64,000 nucleotides of DNA from Caballeronia hypogeia (GCF_001544875.2 NZ_FCOA02000011.1:124001-188000), one strand, 5' to 3'. Counted from the stretch's first letter, positions 41,082-50,239 are shown. Program-made: numbers and translations. Notes: generated by a model from the letters alone, not told the origin.

Positions 41082-44000
41082 ATGCCTCAAGACACTCGAA
41101 GCCTACGCTCCTGGATTTACCTGGCCATCGCGATCACGCTCGCCGTCGTGTTCGCCATCGACGCGCTCACGCCGATGCGCGTCGCGATCTGGGTGTTTTA
41201 CCTGCTGCCGGTCGTGCTCTGCGTGTGGGCCGACCGGCCGTCCGTGCCGCTCTTCACGGGCGGGGCGTCGGCGCTGCTGATCATCGCAGGCTACGCGTTG
41301 GCCCCGGTCGATCCGAACACGACCCGCGACGTGCTCCAGATCAACCGCGCGATGGGCATCGTCGTGCTGCTCACGCTCGCGGCGGTGGCGCATCTATATA
41401 TCAAATCGCGGCTTGCCGTACAACGCACGGGCTGGCTGCAGCAGGGCATCATGCAGCTCGGCCTCAAGCTGCGCGGCGAGCAGTCTCCCGCTTCGATCGG
41501 CGTGAGCATCCTGCGTTCGATCGTGCCTTACGTGAACGCCAAGGTCGGCGTCGTCTACGCGCTCGACCACGATGCGCTCGTGCGCGTCGCGGCCTGGGCG
41601 CTGCCCGACGACGCCAGCGCGCCGCAGCGGATTGCGCGCGGCGAAGGGCTCGTCGGCCAGGCGATCGAGGAAGCGCGCGTGTTCGAACTGCGCGACGCTT
41701 CCGGTCATTACCTGCGAACCGGTTCCGCGCTCGGGTCGACGACGGCGTCGAGCGTCGTGATCGCGCCGTTTTTCGCCGACGGCGAAGTGGCCGGCGCGAT
41801 CGAGCTCGGTTTCGTCGGCGCGGACGGGCAGGTCGACGACGCCCGCGCGCTGCTCGAAATGGCCGCCGAACCGCTCGGCATGGCGCTGCGCTCGGCGCGC
41901 TATCGCGCGCGTCTCGTCGAATTGCTGGAGGAAACGCAGCGTCAGAGCGAGGAGTTGCAGGTGCAGCAGGAAGAGCTGCGGGTGTCGAACGAGGAGCTCG
42001 AAGAGCGCGGCCGCGCGCTGCAGGATTCTCAGGCGCGTCTGGAGCAGCAGCAGGCGGAGCTCGAAGAGACCAATGTCCAGCTCGAAGAGCATACGCAGCA
42101 TCTCGAACGTCAAAAGGCCGAGCTTTTGGAGGCGCAGCAGGAACTGACCGCGAACGCGCTGGAAATGGAGCGCGCGAGCCAGTACAAGTCGGAGTTTCTG
42201 GCGAACATGTCGCACGAATTGCGCACGCCGCTCAACAGCTCGCTGATTCTCGCCAAGCTTCTGCAGGACAACAAGCAGGGCAATCTCACTGACGAGCAGG
42301 TGCGCTATGCCGCGACGATCCATTCGTCCAACAGCGATCTGCTTTCGCTCATCAACGACATTCTCGATCTCTCGAAGGTCGAGGCCGGCCAGATGGACGT
42401 GCAGTTCGCGCCCGCTTCCGTCGATGCGCTGCTGCAGACCTTGCAGCAATCCTTCGCGCCCGTCGCGGAAAGCAAGGGACTCGAACTCGTCACCCACCAT
42501 GGCGAGAACGTGCCCGGCTACTTCGTCACCGACAGCCAGCGGCTGCTGCAGGTGTTGCGCAATCTGCTGTCGAACGCGTTCAAGTTCACCGAGCGCGGCC
42601 GCGTGACGGTCGCGGTGGAACGCGCGAGCGACGACGCGCTGCGCTTCGAGGTGCGCGACACGGGCATTGGCATTGCGCGCGAGAAGCAGGACATGATCTT
42701 CCAGGCCTTCCAGCAGGCCGACGGCACCACGAGCCGCAAGTACGGCGGCAGCGGCCTCGGACTGTCGATCTCGCGCGAGTTCACGCGGCTCCTGGGCGGA
42801 TCGGTCGCGGTATCGAGCGAACTGGGGCACGGCAGCGTGTTTTCGGTGACGCTGCCGATCGGCGCGCGCGAAGGCACCGTCACCGCGAAGCTCGACACCA
42901 TCGGCCATATGAGCGAGCCGGAACCGGTCGCGGCGCAACCGGTGCATCCCGCGCCTGCGCAACCCGCGCCGGTCACGATGCAGCCCGCGCATGTGCCGAT
43001 GCCCGCGCCCGAACCCATGGCGATCGCCGACGACCGCGCCGATCGGCAGCGTCCGGACCGCGTGATTCTCGTCATCGAGGACGATCAGCCGTTCGCGCAT
43101 ATCCTCTACGATCTCGCGCACGAACTCGACTTCGACTGCGTGCACGCGGCGACCGCGACGCAGGGCGTCGAGCTTGCGCGCTCGCTGCAGCCGAACGGCA
43201 TCCTGCTCGATATCGGTCTGCCGGACCAGTCGGGCCTCACCGTGCTCGAATGGCTCAAGCACGATCCGCTCACGCGCCATATTCCGATCCACATCGTCTC
43301 CGCGACCGATCACGCCGATGTCGCGCTGCATCTCGGCGCGATCGGCTATACGTTGAAGCCGAGCGCGCGAGAAGAGCTTGCCCACGCCATTCGCAAGCTC
43401 GAAGCGCGGTCCGCGCAGGGCATGCGCCGCGTGCTGGTCGTCGAGGACGATCCGGCGCTGCGCCAGAGCATCCACGCGCTGCTCGCAAGCGAGACGGTTG
43501 GCATCGTGGAGGCGGGATCGATCGCGGAGGCTATCGAGGAGATGCAGCGCGGCGTGTTCGATTGCGTCGTGATGGATCTCGCGCTGCCCGACGGCTCCGG
43601 CTACGAACTGCTCGAACGCGTCTCCACGACGGGCGGGCAGTCCGCGCCGCCGGTGATCGTCTATACGGGGCGCTTGCTGTCGCAGGAAGAAGAGCAGCGC
43701 CTGCGACGCTACTCGAAATCGATCATCATCAAGGGAGCGAAGTCGCCGGAGCGCCTGCTCGACGAAGTGACACTGTTCCTGCACAGCGTCGAGAGCGCGC
43801 TGCCGCCGGAGCAGCAGCGCATGCTGCGTGCGGCGCGTCAGCGCGACGACGTGTTCGAGGGCCGCACGATCCTGCTCGCCGAAGACGACGTGCGCAACAT
43901 CTTCGCGCTCTCGCGCGTGATCGAGCCGCTGGGCGCCACGCTCGAAATTGCGCGCAACGGCCGCGAGGCGCTGGAGGCGCTGGCGCGTCGCGGCGATATC

Positions 44001-44231
44001 GACCTCGTGCTGATGGACATCATGATGCCCGAGATGGACGGCCTCACCGCGATGACCGAGATCCGCAAGCAGCCGGAGCACGCGCGCCTGCCGATCATCG
44101 CGCTCACCGCGAAGGCGATGCCGAGCGATCGCGAGAAATGTCTCGGGGCGGGTGCGGACGATTACATATCGAAGCCCATCGACGTGGATAAGCTCGTGTC
44201 TTTGTGTCGTGTATGGCTGCGGCAGCGATGA
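41082..44231 (+). CDS. hybrid histidine kinase with GAF, coiled coil and three receivers, 1049 aa
   Basis: Order: N-terminal membrane region with three or four helices (about 8-105), GAF domain (about 130-290), long Glu/Gln-rich coiled coil (about 295-375), HisKA with FLANMSHELRTPLNSSLILAKLL, ATPase with RNLLSNAFKFTERG, DTGIGI and YGGSGLGLSIS, an Ala/Pro linker, then three receivers with VIEDDQPF/LLDIGLPD, VVEDDPAL/VMDLALPD and LAEDDVRN/LMDIMMPEMDG. The second receiver has VIVYTGRLL and IIIKGAKSPE rather than standard Thr/Lys contexts. Start MPQDTRSL (41082). Stop overlaps the CheR start (ATGA). It heads a four-gene signalling operon without a chemoreceptor. Confidence 0.92.
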   Translation: MPQDTRSLRSWIYLAIAITLAVVFAIDALTPMRVAIWVFYLLPVVLCVWADRPSVPLFTGGASALLIIAGYALAPVDPNTTRDVLQINRAMGIVVLLTLAAVAHLYIKSRLAVQRTGWLQQGIMQLGLKLRGEQSPASIGVSILRSIVPYVNAKVGVVYALDHDALVRVAAWALPDDASAPQRIARGEGLVGQAIEEARVFELRDASGHYLRTGSALGSTTASSVVIAPFFADGEVAGAIELGFVGADGQVDDARALLEMAAEPLGMALRSARYRARLVELLEETQRQSEELQVQQEELRVSNEELEERGRALQDSQARLEQQQAELEETNVQLEEHTQHLERQKAELLEAQQELTANALEMERASQYKSEFLANMSHELRTPLNSSLILAKLLQDNKQGNLTDEQVRYAATIHSSNSDLLSLINDILDLSKVEAGQMDVQFAPASVDALLQTLQQSFAPVAESKGLELVTHHGENVPGYFVTDSQRLLQVLRNLLSNAFKFTERGRVTVAVERASDDALRFEVRDTGIGIAREKQDMIFQAFQQADGTTSRKYGGSGLGLSISREFTRLLGGSVAVSSELGHGSVFSVTLPIGAREGTVTAKLDTIGHMSEPEPVAAQPVHPAPAQPAPVTMQPAHVPMPAPEPMAIADDRADRQRPDRVILVIEDDQPFAHILYDLAHELDFDCVHAATATQGVELARSLQPNGILLDIGLPDQSGLTVLEWLKHDPLTRHIPIHIVSATDHADVALHLGAIGYTLKPSAREELAHAIRKLEARSAQGMRRVLVVEDDPALRQSIHALLASETVGIVEAGSIAEAIEEMQRGVFDCVVMDLALPDGSGYELLERVSTTGGQSAPPVIVYTGRLLSQEEEQRLRRYSKSIIIKGAKSPERLLDEVTLFLHSVESALPPEQQRMLRAARQRDDVFEGRTILLAEDDVRNIFALSRVIEPLGATLEIARNGREALEALARRGDIDLVLMDIMMPEMDGLTAMTEIRKQPEHARLPIIALTAKAMPSDREKCLGAGADDYISKPIDVDKLVSLCRVWLRQR

Positions 44232-45073
44232 ACATGACGAACGACGGCGGGCACGACGAAGAAGCGATGTTCGACATCGAACTGAAGCTGATTCTGGAAG
44301 CCATCTACCTGCGTTATCAGCACGACTTCCGGCATTACTCCGTGAGTTCGCTGAGGCGCCGGCTCGCGCAGGCCGTGCATGATTTCAACATGCCGACGCT
44401 CTCGCATCTGCAGGAGCGCATCCTGCGCGATCCGGCGCTGTTCGCGCGGCTGTTCCAGTACCTCACCGTGCAGGTGAGCGAGATGTTCCGCGACCCGCAG
44501 TATTTCCGCGCGATCCGCGAGCAGGTCGTGCCGATTCTGCAGACTTACCCGTCGATCAAGGTATGGGTCGCGGGATGCAGCAGCGGCGAGGAACTGTGGT
44601 CGCTCGCCGTGCTGTTCGCGGAAGAAAAGATCGCCGAGCGCACCGTGTTCTACGCGACCGACATCAACGCCGAAGCGCTGCGTCAGGCGGAGAACGGCAT
44701 TTATCCGCTGGAGCGGATGGCGGGCTTCAGCCAGAACTATCTCGCGGCGGGCGGCAAGCGTTCGCTCTCCGACTACTATCACGCGGCCTACGGCGCGGCG
44801 AAGTTCTCGCAGGCGCTCAAGTCGCGCGTGGTGTTCGCGGATCACAGCCTCGCCACCGACAGCGTGTTTCTCGAAGCGCATCTGGTGTCGTGCCGCAATG
44901 TGCTGATCTATTTCGATCGTGCGCTGCAGGATCGCGCGCTCGGCCTGTTCAGCGATTCGCTCGTGCGGCGCGGATTTCTCGGCCTGGGCAGCAAGGAGAG
45001 CCTGCGTTTTTCGAAGCACGCCGACCACTTCGCCGATTTCAATCCGCACGAGCGGCTCTATCAGAAGGTGTGA
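44228..45073 (+). CDS. cheR: CheR-type protein methyltransferase, 281 aa
   Basis: SAM-dependent glutamate methyltransferase. N-terminal helical domain with HDFRHYSVSSLRRRLAQAV, then the SAM site VWVAGCSSGEELWSLAVLFAEE (about 118-139), TDINAEAL, and VSCRNVLIYFDRALQDRAL. No TPR domain follows. ATG 44228 overlaps the kinase stop. In such operons CheR and CheB act on kinases or orphan targets rather than on the flagellar receptors; the target here is unknown. Confidence 0.93.
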   Translation: MNMTNDGGHDEEAMFDIELKLILEAIYLRYQHDFRHYSVSSLRRRLAQAVHDFNMPTLSHLQERILRDPALFARLFQYLTVQVSEMFRDPQYFRAIREQVVPILQTYPSIKVWVAGCSSGEELWSLAVLFAEEKIAERTVFYATDINAEALRQAENGIYPLERMAGFSQNYLAAGGKRSLSDYYHAAYGAAKFSQALKSRVVFADHSLATDSVFLEAHLVSCRNVLIYFDRALQDRALGLFSDSLVRRGFLGLGSKESLRFSKHADHFADFNPHERLYQKV

Positions 45074-45075
45074 CG

Positions 45076-45669
45076 ATGTTCGACGCGCAACGCATCGGAG
45101 CAGTCGTGATCGGCGCATCGGCGGGCGGCGTCGAGGCGTTGAATCATTTGCTGCCTATGTTGCCCAAGACCTTCGCGCCGCCCGTGCTGATCGTCGTGCA
45201 TGTGCGGCAGGGACAGCCGAGCCTGTTGCCGGGACTGTTCGCGACGCGCTGCGAACTCGCCATCGAAGAGCCGTTCGACAAGGACGAGATCGCGCCCGGC
45301 ACCGTGTATTTCGCGCCGCCGGGCTATCACATGCTGGTCGAGGCGGAAGAGGGCGCGGCGCCTTCCATCGCGCTGTCGGTCGACCCGCCGGTGCGTTTCT
45401 CGCGTCCTTCGGTGGACGTGCTGTTCGAATCGGCCGCGCACGCGTATGGCGAGCGGCTGCTGGGCATCGTGCTGTCCGGCGCGAACGATGACGGCGCGCG
45501 CGGCGCACGCGCGATCCACGGGGCGGGCGGCGTGTGCTGGGCGCAGGAACCGGCGACGGCCCAGGCGGCCGCCATGCCGCTCGCGGCCATCAGGGAGAAT
45601 GCGGTGCACGAAGTGCTGACGCTGGACGAAATGGCGATGCGGCTCGCGCAGTGCATCGACCGCAGGTAA
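45076..45669 (+). CDS. cheB: CheB-type methylesterase, stand-alone catalytic domain, 197 aa
   Basis: Protein-glutamate methylesterase/deamidase. Catalytic triad contexts: Ser in VVIGASAGGVEAL (residues 10-22), His in LIVVHVRQGQPS, Asp in LSGANDDGARGARAI. The N-terminal receiver domain of classic CheB is absent, so activity is not gated by phosphorylation within the protein; control may come from the neighbouring kinases. It begins 2 bases after the cheR stop. Confidence 0.92.
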   Translation: MFDAQRIGAVVIGASAGGVEALNHLLPMLPKTFAPPVLIVVHVRQGQPSLLPGLFATRCELAIEEPFDKDEIAPGTVYFAPPGYHMLVEAEEGAAPSIALSVDPPVRFSRPSVDVLFESAAHAYGERLLGIVLSGANDDGARGARAIHGAGGVCWAQEPATAQAAAMPLAAIRENAVHEVLTLDEMAMRLAQCIDRR

Positions 45670-45692
45670 TGAAGGAAGCTAGGAGTCACCAG

Positions 45693-46832
45693 ATGACGCA
45701 ACCCATCCACGTGCTGATCGTCGACGACATCCGCAACAACATCACCGCGCTCGAAGCGTCGCTCGCGCGGCCGGATCTGTCGGTGCTGAAGGCGGAATCG
45801 GGGCCGGCCGCGCTCGAGCTTCTGCTCAAGCACGAAGTAGCGCTCGCGATTCTCGACGTCAACATGCCAGGCATGGACGGCTTCGAGCTGGCCGAGCTGA
45901 TGCGCGGCAGTCCGCGCACCGCGCATGTGCCGATCATCTTCCTGACCGCGACGGCGCAGGACGCGAGCCGCACGTTCCGCGGTTACGAAGCGGGCGCGGT
46001 GGATTTCCTCTACAAGCCCTTCGATTCACGCATCCTGAACTCGAAGGTCGATGTCTTCATCCAGATGGAGCGCCAGAAGCAGCAACTCGCGACGCAGCTC
46101 GCCACCGTGCAGCAACTGCTCGATGCGAACGAGATGCTGATGGCCGTGCTCGGCCACGATCTGCGCACGCCGCTCTCCGCGGTGATCGCGTCGGCGGAAT
46201 ATCTGTCGCGCTTCGTGAAGGACGAGAACGTCGCGAACATTGGCGAGCGCATCAAGTCGAGCGGCATGCGCATGGTGCGCATGGTCGATCAGCTGCTCAA
46301 TCTCGCGCGTCTGCGCGGCGGGCGCGTGACGCTGCAGCCGCGCGCGGTGGAACTGATGACGCTCGCGAAGAATATTGTCGACGAATACGAGGCGCGCGTC
46401 GGCAAAGGGCGCATCTTCGTGCTGCGTCAGGGCGACACGCTGCTGCAGGGCGATGGCGATCTGCTCTCGCAAGTGTTCTCGAATCTGATCGGCAACGCGC
46501 TGCAGCACGGTCTCGAAGGCTCCGCGATTCAGGTACGTCTCGACGGCAACGCCGACGACGTGACCATCACCGTGCAGAACGCCGGCGAGATTCCCGTCGA
46601 CGTGCTGCCGACGATCTTCGCGCCGTACCGTTCCGGGCGACGTCAGCACGAATCGAGCGGTCTGGGACTCGGGCTCTACATCACGCGCGAGATTGCGCAG
46701 ATGCACGGCGGCGACGTCAGCGTGCGCTCCACGGCCGACGCGGGGACGACCTTCGAAGTGCGCCTGCCGCGTGCGTTTCATCCGCGTCCCGGCGAGCGCG
46801 CCGACACGGCGCAGCCTTTCCGCCTGAGTTGA
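45693..46832 (+). CDS. receiver-histidine kinase fusion, 379 aa
   Basis: N-terminal receiver domain with VDDIRNN, phospho-Asp in AILDVNMPGMDG, Thr/Ala-type IFLTATAQ and Lys in LYKPFDS; short helix; HisKA with AVLGHDLRTPLSAVIASAEYL; ATPase with SNLIGNALQHG, and SSGLGLGLYITREIA. It lacks membrane helices, so it is a cytosolic kinase regulated through its own receiver, probably as an acceptor in the phosphorelay with the operon's first kinase. AGGAG lies 8 bases before the ATG. The PAYRSG region replaces the usual G1 box DNGxG (VQNAGEIP). Confidence 0.9.
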   Translation: MTQPIHVLIVDDIRNNITALEASLARPDLSVLKAESGPAALELLLKHEVALAILDVNMPGMDGFELAELMRGSPRTAHVPIIFLTATAQDASRTFRGYEAGAVDFLYKPFDSRILNSKVDVFIQMERQKQQLATQLATVQQLLDANEMLMAVLGHDLRTPLSAVIASAEYLSRFVKDENVANIGERIKSSGMRMVRMVDQLLNLARLRGGRVTLQPRAVELMTLAKNIVDEYEARVGKGRIFVLRQGDTLLQGDGDLLSQVFSNLIGNALQHGLEGSAIQVRLDGNADDVTITVQNAGEIPVDVLPTIFAPYRSGRRQHESSGLGLGLYITREIAQMHGGDVSVRSTADAGTTFEVRLPRAFHPRPGERADTAQPFRLS

Positions 46833-46881
46833 CGAGCGTGTCTACAATGCGGCGTATCGACATCTGAAAGGAGAAAGCGCA

Positions 46882-47178
46882 ATGCCCGGCCCGGATCTGG
46901 ATACGAGAATCGAAACCTATTACGTGCGCGTGCGCGGCGTCGTGCAGGGTGTCGGCTTCCGGCATCACACCGTGCGACGCGCCCATGCGCTGGGCGTGCG
47001 CGGCTGGGTCGCCAATCTCGACGACGGCTCGGTGGAAGCGATCGTTCAGGGCGCGGCCAATCAGGTCGACCTGATGCTCGAATGGCTGCGACGCGGGCCG
47101 CCGCATGCCCGCGTCACCGAGTTTCACAGCGAAGAGCGCCACGTCGAAAAGCGTTACGAGCGCTTCGAGCAGCACTGA
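46882..47178 (+). CDS. acyP: acylphosphatase, 98 aa
   Basis: Hydrolyses acyl phosphates such as 1,3-bisphosphoglycerate or carbamoyl phosphate. The family signature VRGVVQGVGFRHHTVRRAHALGVRGWVANLDDGSVEAIVQG (about 17-58) contains the phosphate-binding Arg (GFR) and catalytic Asn (VANLDDG). AAAGGAGAAAG precedes the ATG. The stop lies inside a tandem 7-base repeat shared with the convergent egtD end. Confidence 0.93.
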   Translation: MPGPDLDTRIETYYVRVRGVVQGVGFRHHTVRRAHALGVRGWVANLDDGSVEAIVQGAANQVDLMLEWLRRGPPHARVTEFHSEERHVEKRYERFEQH

Positions 47179-47191
47179 GCACTGAGCACTG
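47171..47191. repeat. AGCACTG tandem repeat, 3 copies
   Basis: Three perfect copies of AGCACTG followed by A, overlapping the acyP stop codon. Each junction makes a TGA (47176, 47183, 47190), one in each reading frame. Confidence 0.85.
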
Positions 47192-47195
47192 AACG

Positions 47196-48164
47196 CTAGC
47201 GCGCGACCAGCAGGCTCTCCGCGAACTGCCATTCCTCGTCGCGCCATTGATGCGTGCATTCGAAGCCCGCGTCGGCCGCGATCGGGGCGACTTCCTCGGC
47301 CGCGTACTTGTGGCTGCTTTCCGTCCAGATCGTCTCGCCCTCGCGGAAATCCACGCGCAGGTCCGCGTCGCGCACACGTACGGAAAGCGCGCGCTTCGCA
47401 CGCAAGTGCATCTCGACGCTGCGCACATCCGGATTGAAACGTGCGACGTGCTCGAACGCTTCGAGCGGAAATTCGCCGCCCAGCTCGCGATTGATGCGCG
47501 CCAGGATATTCAGGTTGAACGCGGCGGTCACGCCGATCGGGTCGTCGTATGCGGCGATCAGCGTCGGCAGCGGCTTGATGAGATCGGTGCCGAGCAGGAG
47601 CGCATCGCCGGGCTTGAGCATGCCGCGGATCGAGCGCAGGAACTTGGTGGCCGCGAGCCGCGCGAAATTGCCGATCGTGCTGCCGAGAAATAGCACGAGC
47701 AGCCTTTCGCCTTCCTTGCGTTTGGCGCTGACTTCCGAGAGACCCGCGAGGTAATCCCGCTCGTGTCCGACGATCGACACACGTTCGATATCGCTCAGTT
47801 CGCGCCGGCACAACTGCAAGGCGGTGCGCGAAATTTCAATCGGATGGTAAGCGGTGGGCTGCTTTTTACACAGCGCCTCCAGAATGCGGCGCGTTTTGCG
47901 GCCGCTGCCGCTGCCCAGTTCCGCGACCTGGATGTCGCCCGGCATGGCGGCGACGATATCCGTCGCGTGGTCCTTCAGCACGCGCTCTTCGGCGCGCGTC
48001 ACGCCGTATTCCGGCAACGCGGTGATCACTTCGAAGAGGGCGGAGCCGACTTCGTCATACAGATACATCGAGGGCAGTTCTTTCTGCGGACGCTTGCTGA
48101 GTCCGAAGTGGACCGCCTCCGCAAAGGCGCTGGCGAAGCGGGGCGACAAGGCTGGTTGAGTCAT
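47196..48164 (-). CDS. egtD: L-histidine N-alpha-methyltransferase EgtD, 322 aa
   Basis: Makes hercynine by trimethylation of histidine with SAM, first step of ergothioneine synthesis. Seen: PKELPSMYLYDEVGSALFEVITALPEYGVTRAEERVL near the N-terminus, SAM site VAELGSGSGRKTRRILEAL (about 80-98), LFLGSTIGNF, and C-terminal IWTESSHKYAAEEV. Start at 48164 with GGAG upstream. egtB is not adjacent: upstream is the divergent rarD, downstream the convergent acyP. Its leader region carries three GC hairpins. Confidence 0.92.
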   Translation of the reverse strand: MTQPALSPRFASAFAEAVHFGLSKRPQKELPSMYLYDEVGSALFEVITALPEYGVTRAEERVLKDHATDIVAAMPGDIQVAELGSGSGRKTRRILEALCKKQPTAYHPIEISRTALQLCRRELSDIERVSIVGHERDYLAGLSEVSAKRKEGERLLVLFLGSTIGNFARLAATKFLRSIRGMLKPGDALLLGTDLIKPLPTLIAAYDDPIGVTAAFNLNILARINRELGGEFPLEAFEHVARFNPDVRSVEMHLRAKRALSVRVRDADLRVDFREGETIWTESSHKYAAEEVAPIAADAGFECTHQWRDEEWQFAESLLVAR

Positions 48165-48252
48165 GACGTCTCCATCGATGCGGCGTTTTCGTCGCGCGCC
48201 AGCGCGTTTGAACGCTGACACGGCGCGGGATGCTGCGGATGCTCTGCGACGC

Positions 48253-48339
48253 GAGCGGCGAATGAATTCGCCGCTCGGACTTCGGGACGGGCCGGCATCG
48301 AGCCGGACCGACAAGACTGGCCGGTCGTCATGACCGGCC
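48253..48339. promoter_or_regulatory. cluster of three hairpins between egtD and rarD
   Basis: GAGCGGCGAAT-GA-ATTCGCCGCTC (48253-48276), CCGGC-ATCGA-GCCGG (48292-48306) and GGCCGGTC-GTCAT-GACCGGCC (48319-48339), all with perfect arms and no T-tract. They lie 90-175 bases upstream of egtD. Confidence 0.5.
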
Positions 48340-48467
48340 GAAGACCACCGCGATTCACATCGGCTGATCGCAGAAGACACGCCGCGCGCGGCGAAGTTCA
48401 TGCGGAAATGCGAAGCATGAAGGAAGCAAAAAGCGGGCACGCAAGGCGAATTCGTTTGAAGCGGTTC

Positions 48468-48498
48468 TTGAAAAAAGGCGGCGACGTCCGTTTAGAAT
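48468..48498 (+). promoter_or_regulatory. candidate sigma-70 promoter of rarD
   Basis: TTGAAA (48468-48473), 19-base spacer, TAGAAT (48493-48498), 70 bases before the rarD ATG. The spacer is long, so the call is tentative. Confidence 0.4.
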
Positions 48499-48567
48499 GC
48501 GCATTCCCGCGCATATTTCACTTGCGTTCAGCTTGCGTTTCACATTCGGCGCGCAGCGCTCTCTTCG

Positions 48568-49545
48568 ATGAATCAGCATGACCTGGGGCGCGGCGTCGCG
48601 CTGTCCGTCGCCGCTTCCGCGCTCTTCGCGCTCCTGTCCGGCTATACGAAATGGCTCGCGCCGCTCGACGGGCTCGATATCTTCGCGTGGCGCATCATCT
48701 GGACGCTGCCCGGCGCGCTGGCGCTCGTCGCTTTGCGCCGGCGCTGGCCGCAATTGCGCGAACTGCTCGTCCGGCTCGTCACGTCGCCGCGCCTGTTGCT
48801 GGCGTTCGCGCTCGTCGCGGCGCTGCTCGGCGTGCAGTTGTGGATCTTCCTGTGGGCGCCGCTGCACGGGCGCGCGCTGGAAGTCTCGCTCGGTTACTTT
48901 CTCCTGCCACTCGCGATGGTGCTGCTCGGCCGCTTCCACTACGGCGAACGGCTCGACGCCTTCCAGTGGGCGGGCGTCGCGGCGGCGGCGGCAGGCGTTG
49001 CGCATGAGCTCTTCGTCACGCATGCGTTCGCGTGGCCGACGCTCGTCGTCATGCTCGGCTATCCGCCGTATTTCGTGCTGCGTCGCCGGCTCAATGCCGA
49101 TCCGCTCGTGTCGTTCGCCGTCGAAATCATGCTGATCGCACCGGTCGCGGCGATCATGCTGTTCGTGCGCCACTCGTTCTCGGATGTCGCCGGCGAGCCG
49201 CATCTATGGCTGCTGCTGTTGCCGGGGCTCGGCGCGTTGAGCACGATCGCGCTGGCGTCGTATCTGCGCGCGAGCCGTCATCTGCCGCTCGCGCTGTTCG
49301 GCATTCTCGGCTACGTGGAGCCGGTGCTGCTCGTGGGCGTCGCCGTGCTGTTGCTCGGCGAGCCGTTTTCGACGCGGCAACTCGGCACCTATGTGCCGAT
49401 CTGGATCGCGGTCGTGCTGACCGGCGTGCACAGCGCGCTTCTCTTGAAGCGCGAGCGCTCGCGCAAGCAGACTTTGCCGATGAGCGAGCACCACGCAAGC
49501 GTCGAGCACGAAACCGTTGCGGAGGAAGTCGAGCGCATCGACTGA
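48568..49545 (+). CDS. rarD: RarD-type EamA permease, 325 aa
   Basis: Ten hydrophobic helices in two EamA repeats. GVALSVAASALFALLSGYTKWLAPLDGLDIFAWRIIW, RALEVSLGYFLLPLAMVLLGR and ALFGILGYVEPVLLVGVAVLLLGE are RarD family stretches; E. coli RarD is a predicted chloramphenicol-related exporter of uncertain role. The soluble C-terminal tail (about 290-325) is charged. Its TGA (49543-49545) abuts the TCA of the convergent next gene, giving TGATCA with no spacer. Confidence 0.88.
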   Translation: MNQHDLGRGVALSVAASALFALLSGYTKWLAPLDGLDIFAWRIIWTLPGALALVALRRRWPQLRELLVRLVTSPRLLLAFALVAALLGVQLWIFLWAPLHGRALEVSLGYFLLPLAMVLLGRFHYGERLDAFQWAGVAAAAAGVAHELFVTHAFAWPTLVVMLGYPPYFVLRRRLNADPLVSFAVEIMLIAPVAAIMLFVRHSFSDVAGEPHLWLLLLPGLGALSTIALASYLRASRHLPLALFGILGYVEPVLLVGVAVLLLGEPFSTRQLGTYVPIWIAVVLTGVHSALLLKRERSRKQTLPMSEHHASVEHETVAEEVERID

Positions 49546-50049
49546 TCAATGCGCGGTGCGTGCTTCGATGGCGTCGTGCAAATCGCGCATGAGTCCGAGC
49601 GCGAACAGAAGCTCGACGAGAATGAACAGCGGTCCAATGAGAAGGCCGATGATGTCATCGACGAACGCCGGCTTGCGATGCTCATAGCGCACATGCCCGA
49701 CGAACTGGAACACCCAGCCGGTCACGAACATGCCGATGCCGATGACAAGCCACATCGACGTGACTCGCGACGCGGCCCACTGCCCGAACGCCGCGGCGAG
49801 CGCGGAGACGATGCCCATGCCTATGCCGAGCGGCACGTCGAGCCAGAGATAGTAGAAAGTGGCGAGCGCGAATAGAATCCACGCGGGCGTCAGCACGAAC
49901 GCGCCCGACAATACGGGCCACGCGGGACGGCTGAGCAATGCGGCAATGGCAAGCACGATGAGCGGAATGCCGATGAAGTGCGTGGCGACATTGCGCCTGT
50001 CGCGATGATATTCGGCGTACTGCGACAACTGCTCGGTCAGCGTTCGCAT
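49546..50049 (-). CDS. Mpo1-like (DUF962) membrane protein, 167 aa
   Basis: Four or five helices. The N-terminal YAEYHRDRRNVATHFIGIPL and later VTGWVFQFVGHVRYEHRKPAFVDD are the conserved His-containing motifs of the DUF962/YGL010w family; yeast Mpo1 is an Fe-dependent dioxygenase for alpha-oxidation of 2-hydroxy fatty acids. The His residues are intact, so a similar lipid oxidation in the inner membrane is plausible. The start has GGAGACGCCC upstream. Confidence 0.85.
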   Translation of the reverse strand: MRTLTEQLSQYAEYHRDRRNVATHFIGIPLIVLAIAALLSRPAWPVLSGAFVLTPAWILFALATFYYLWLDVPLGIGMGIVSALAAAFGQWAASRVTSMWLVIGIGMFVTGWVFQFVGHVRYEHRKPAFVDDIIGLLIGPLFILVELLFALGLMRDLHDAIEARTAH

Positions 50050-50153
50050 GATGGGCGTCTCCTTCGTGTTCTTTTATTTCACGAATGATAAGCGCAGCGT
50101 CGACCCTGGAGCGTAGAAGCTTTAGTCGGAAGTTATGGCTGGTAGCCATAAAA

Positions 50154-50175
50154 AAGCGAGCCCGAAGGCTCGCTT
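50154..50175 (-). terminator. terminator of the Ala/Lys repeat protein gene
   Basis: AAGCGAGCC-CGAA-GGCTCGCTT, 9-base perfect stem; on the minus strand it runs into TTTTTT. A smaller ATGGCT-GGT-AGCCAT hairpin lies just beyond (50135-50149). Confidence 0.85.
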
Positions 50176-50239
50176 CAACCGAACGCACTGGATTGTCTTT
50201 ATGCGTGCCCAGTGCGCGATGCGATGACGCCGGCCTCCC

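Noticed and set aside
41394..44081. 895-codon minus-strand frame opposite the triple-receiver kinase
   Set aside because: Third-position GC bias keeps the opposite strand open; no recognisable domain.
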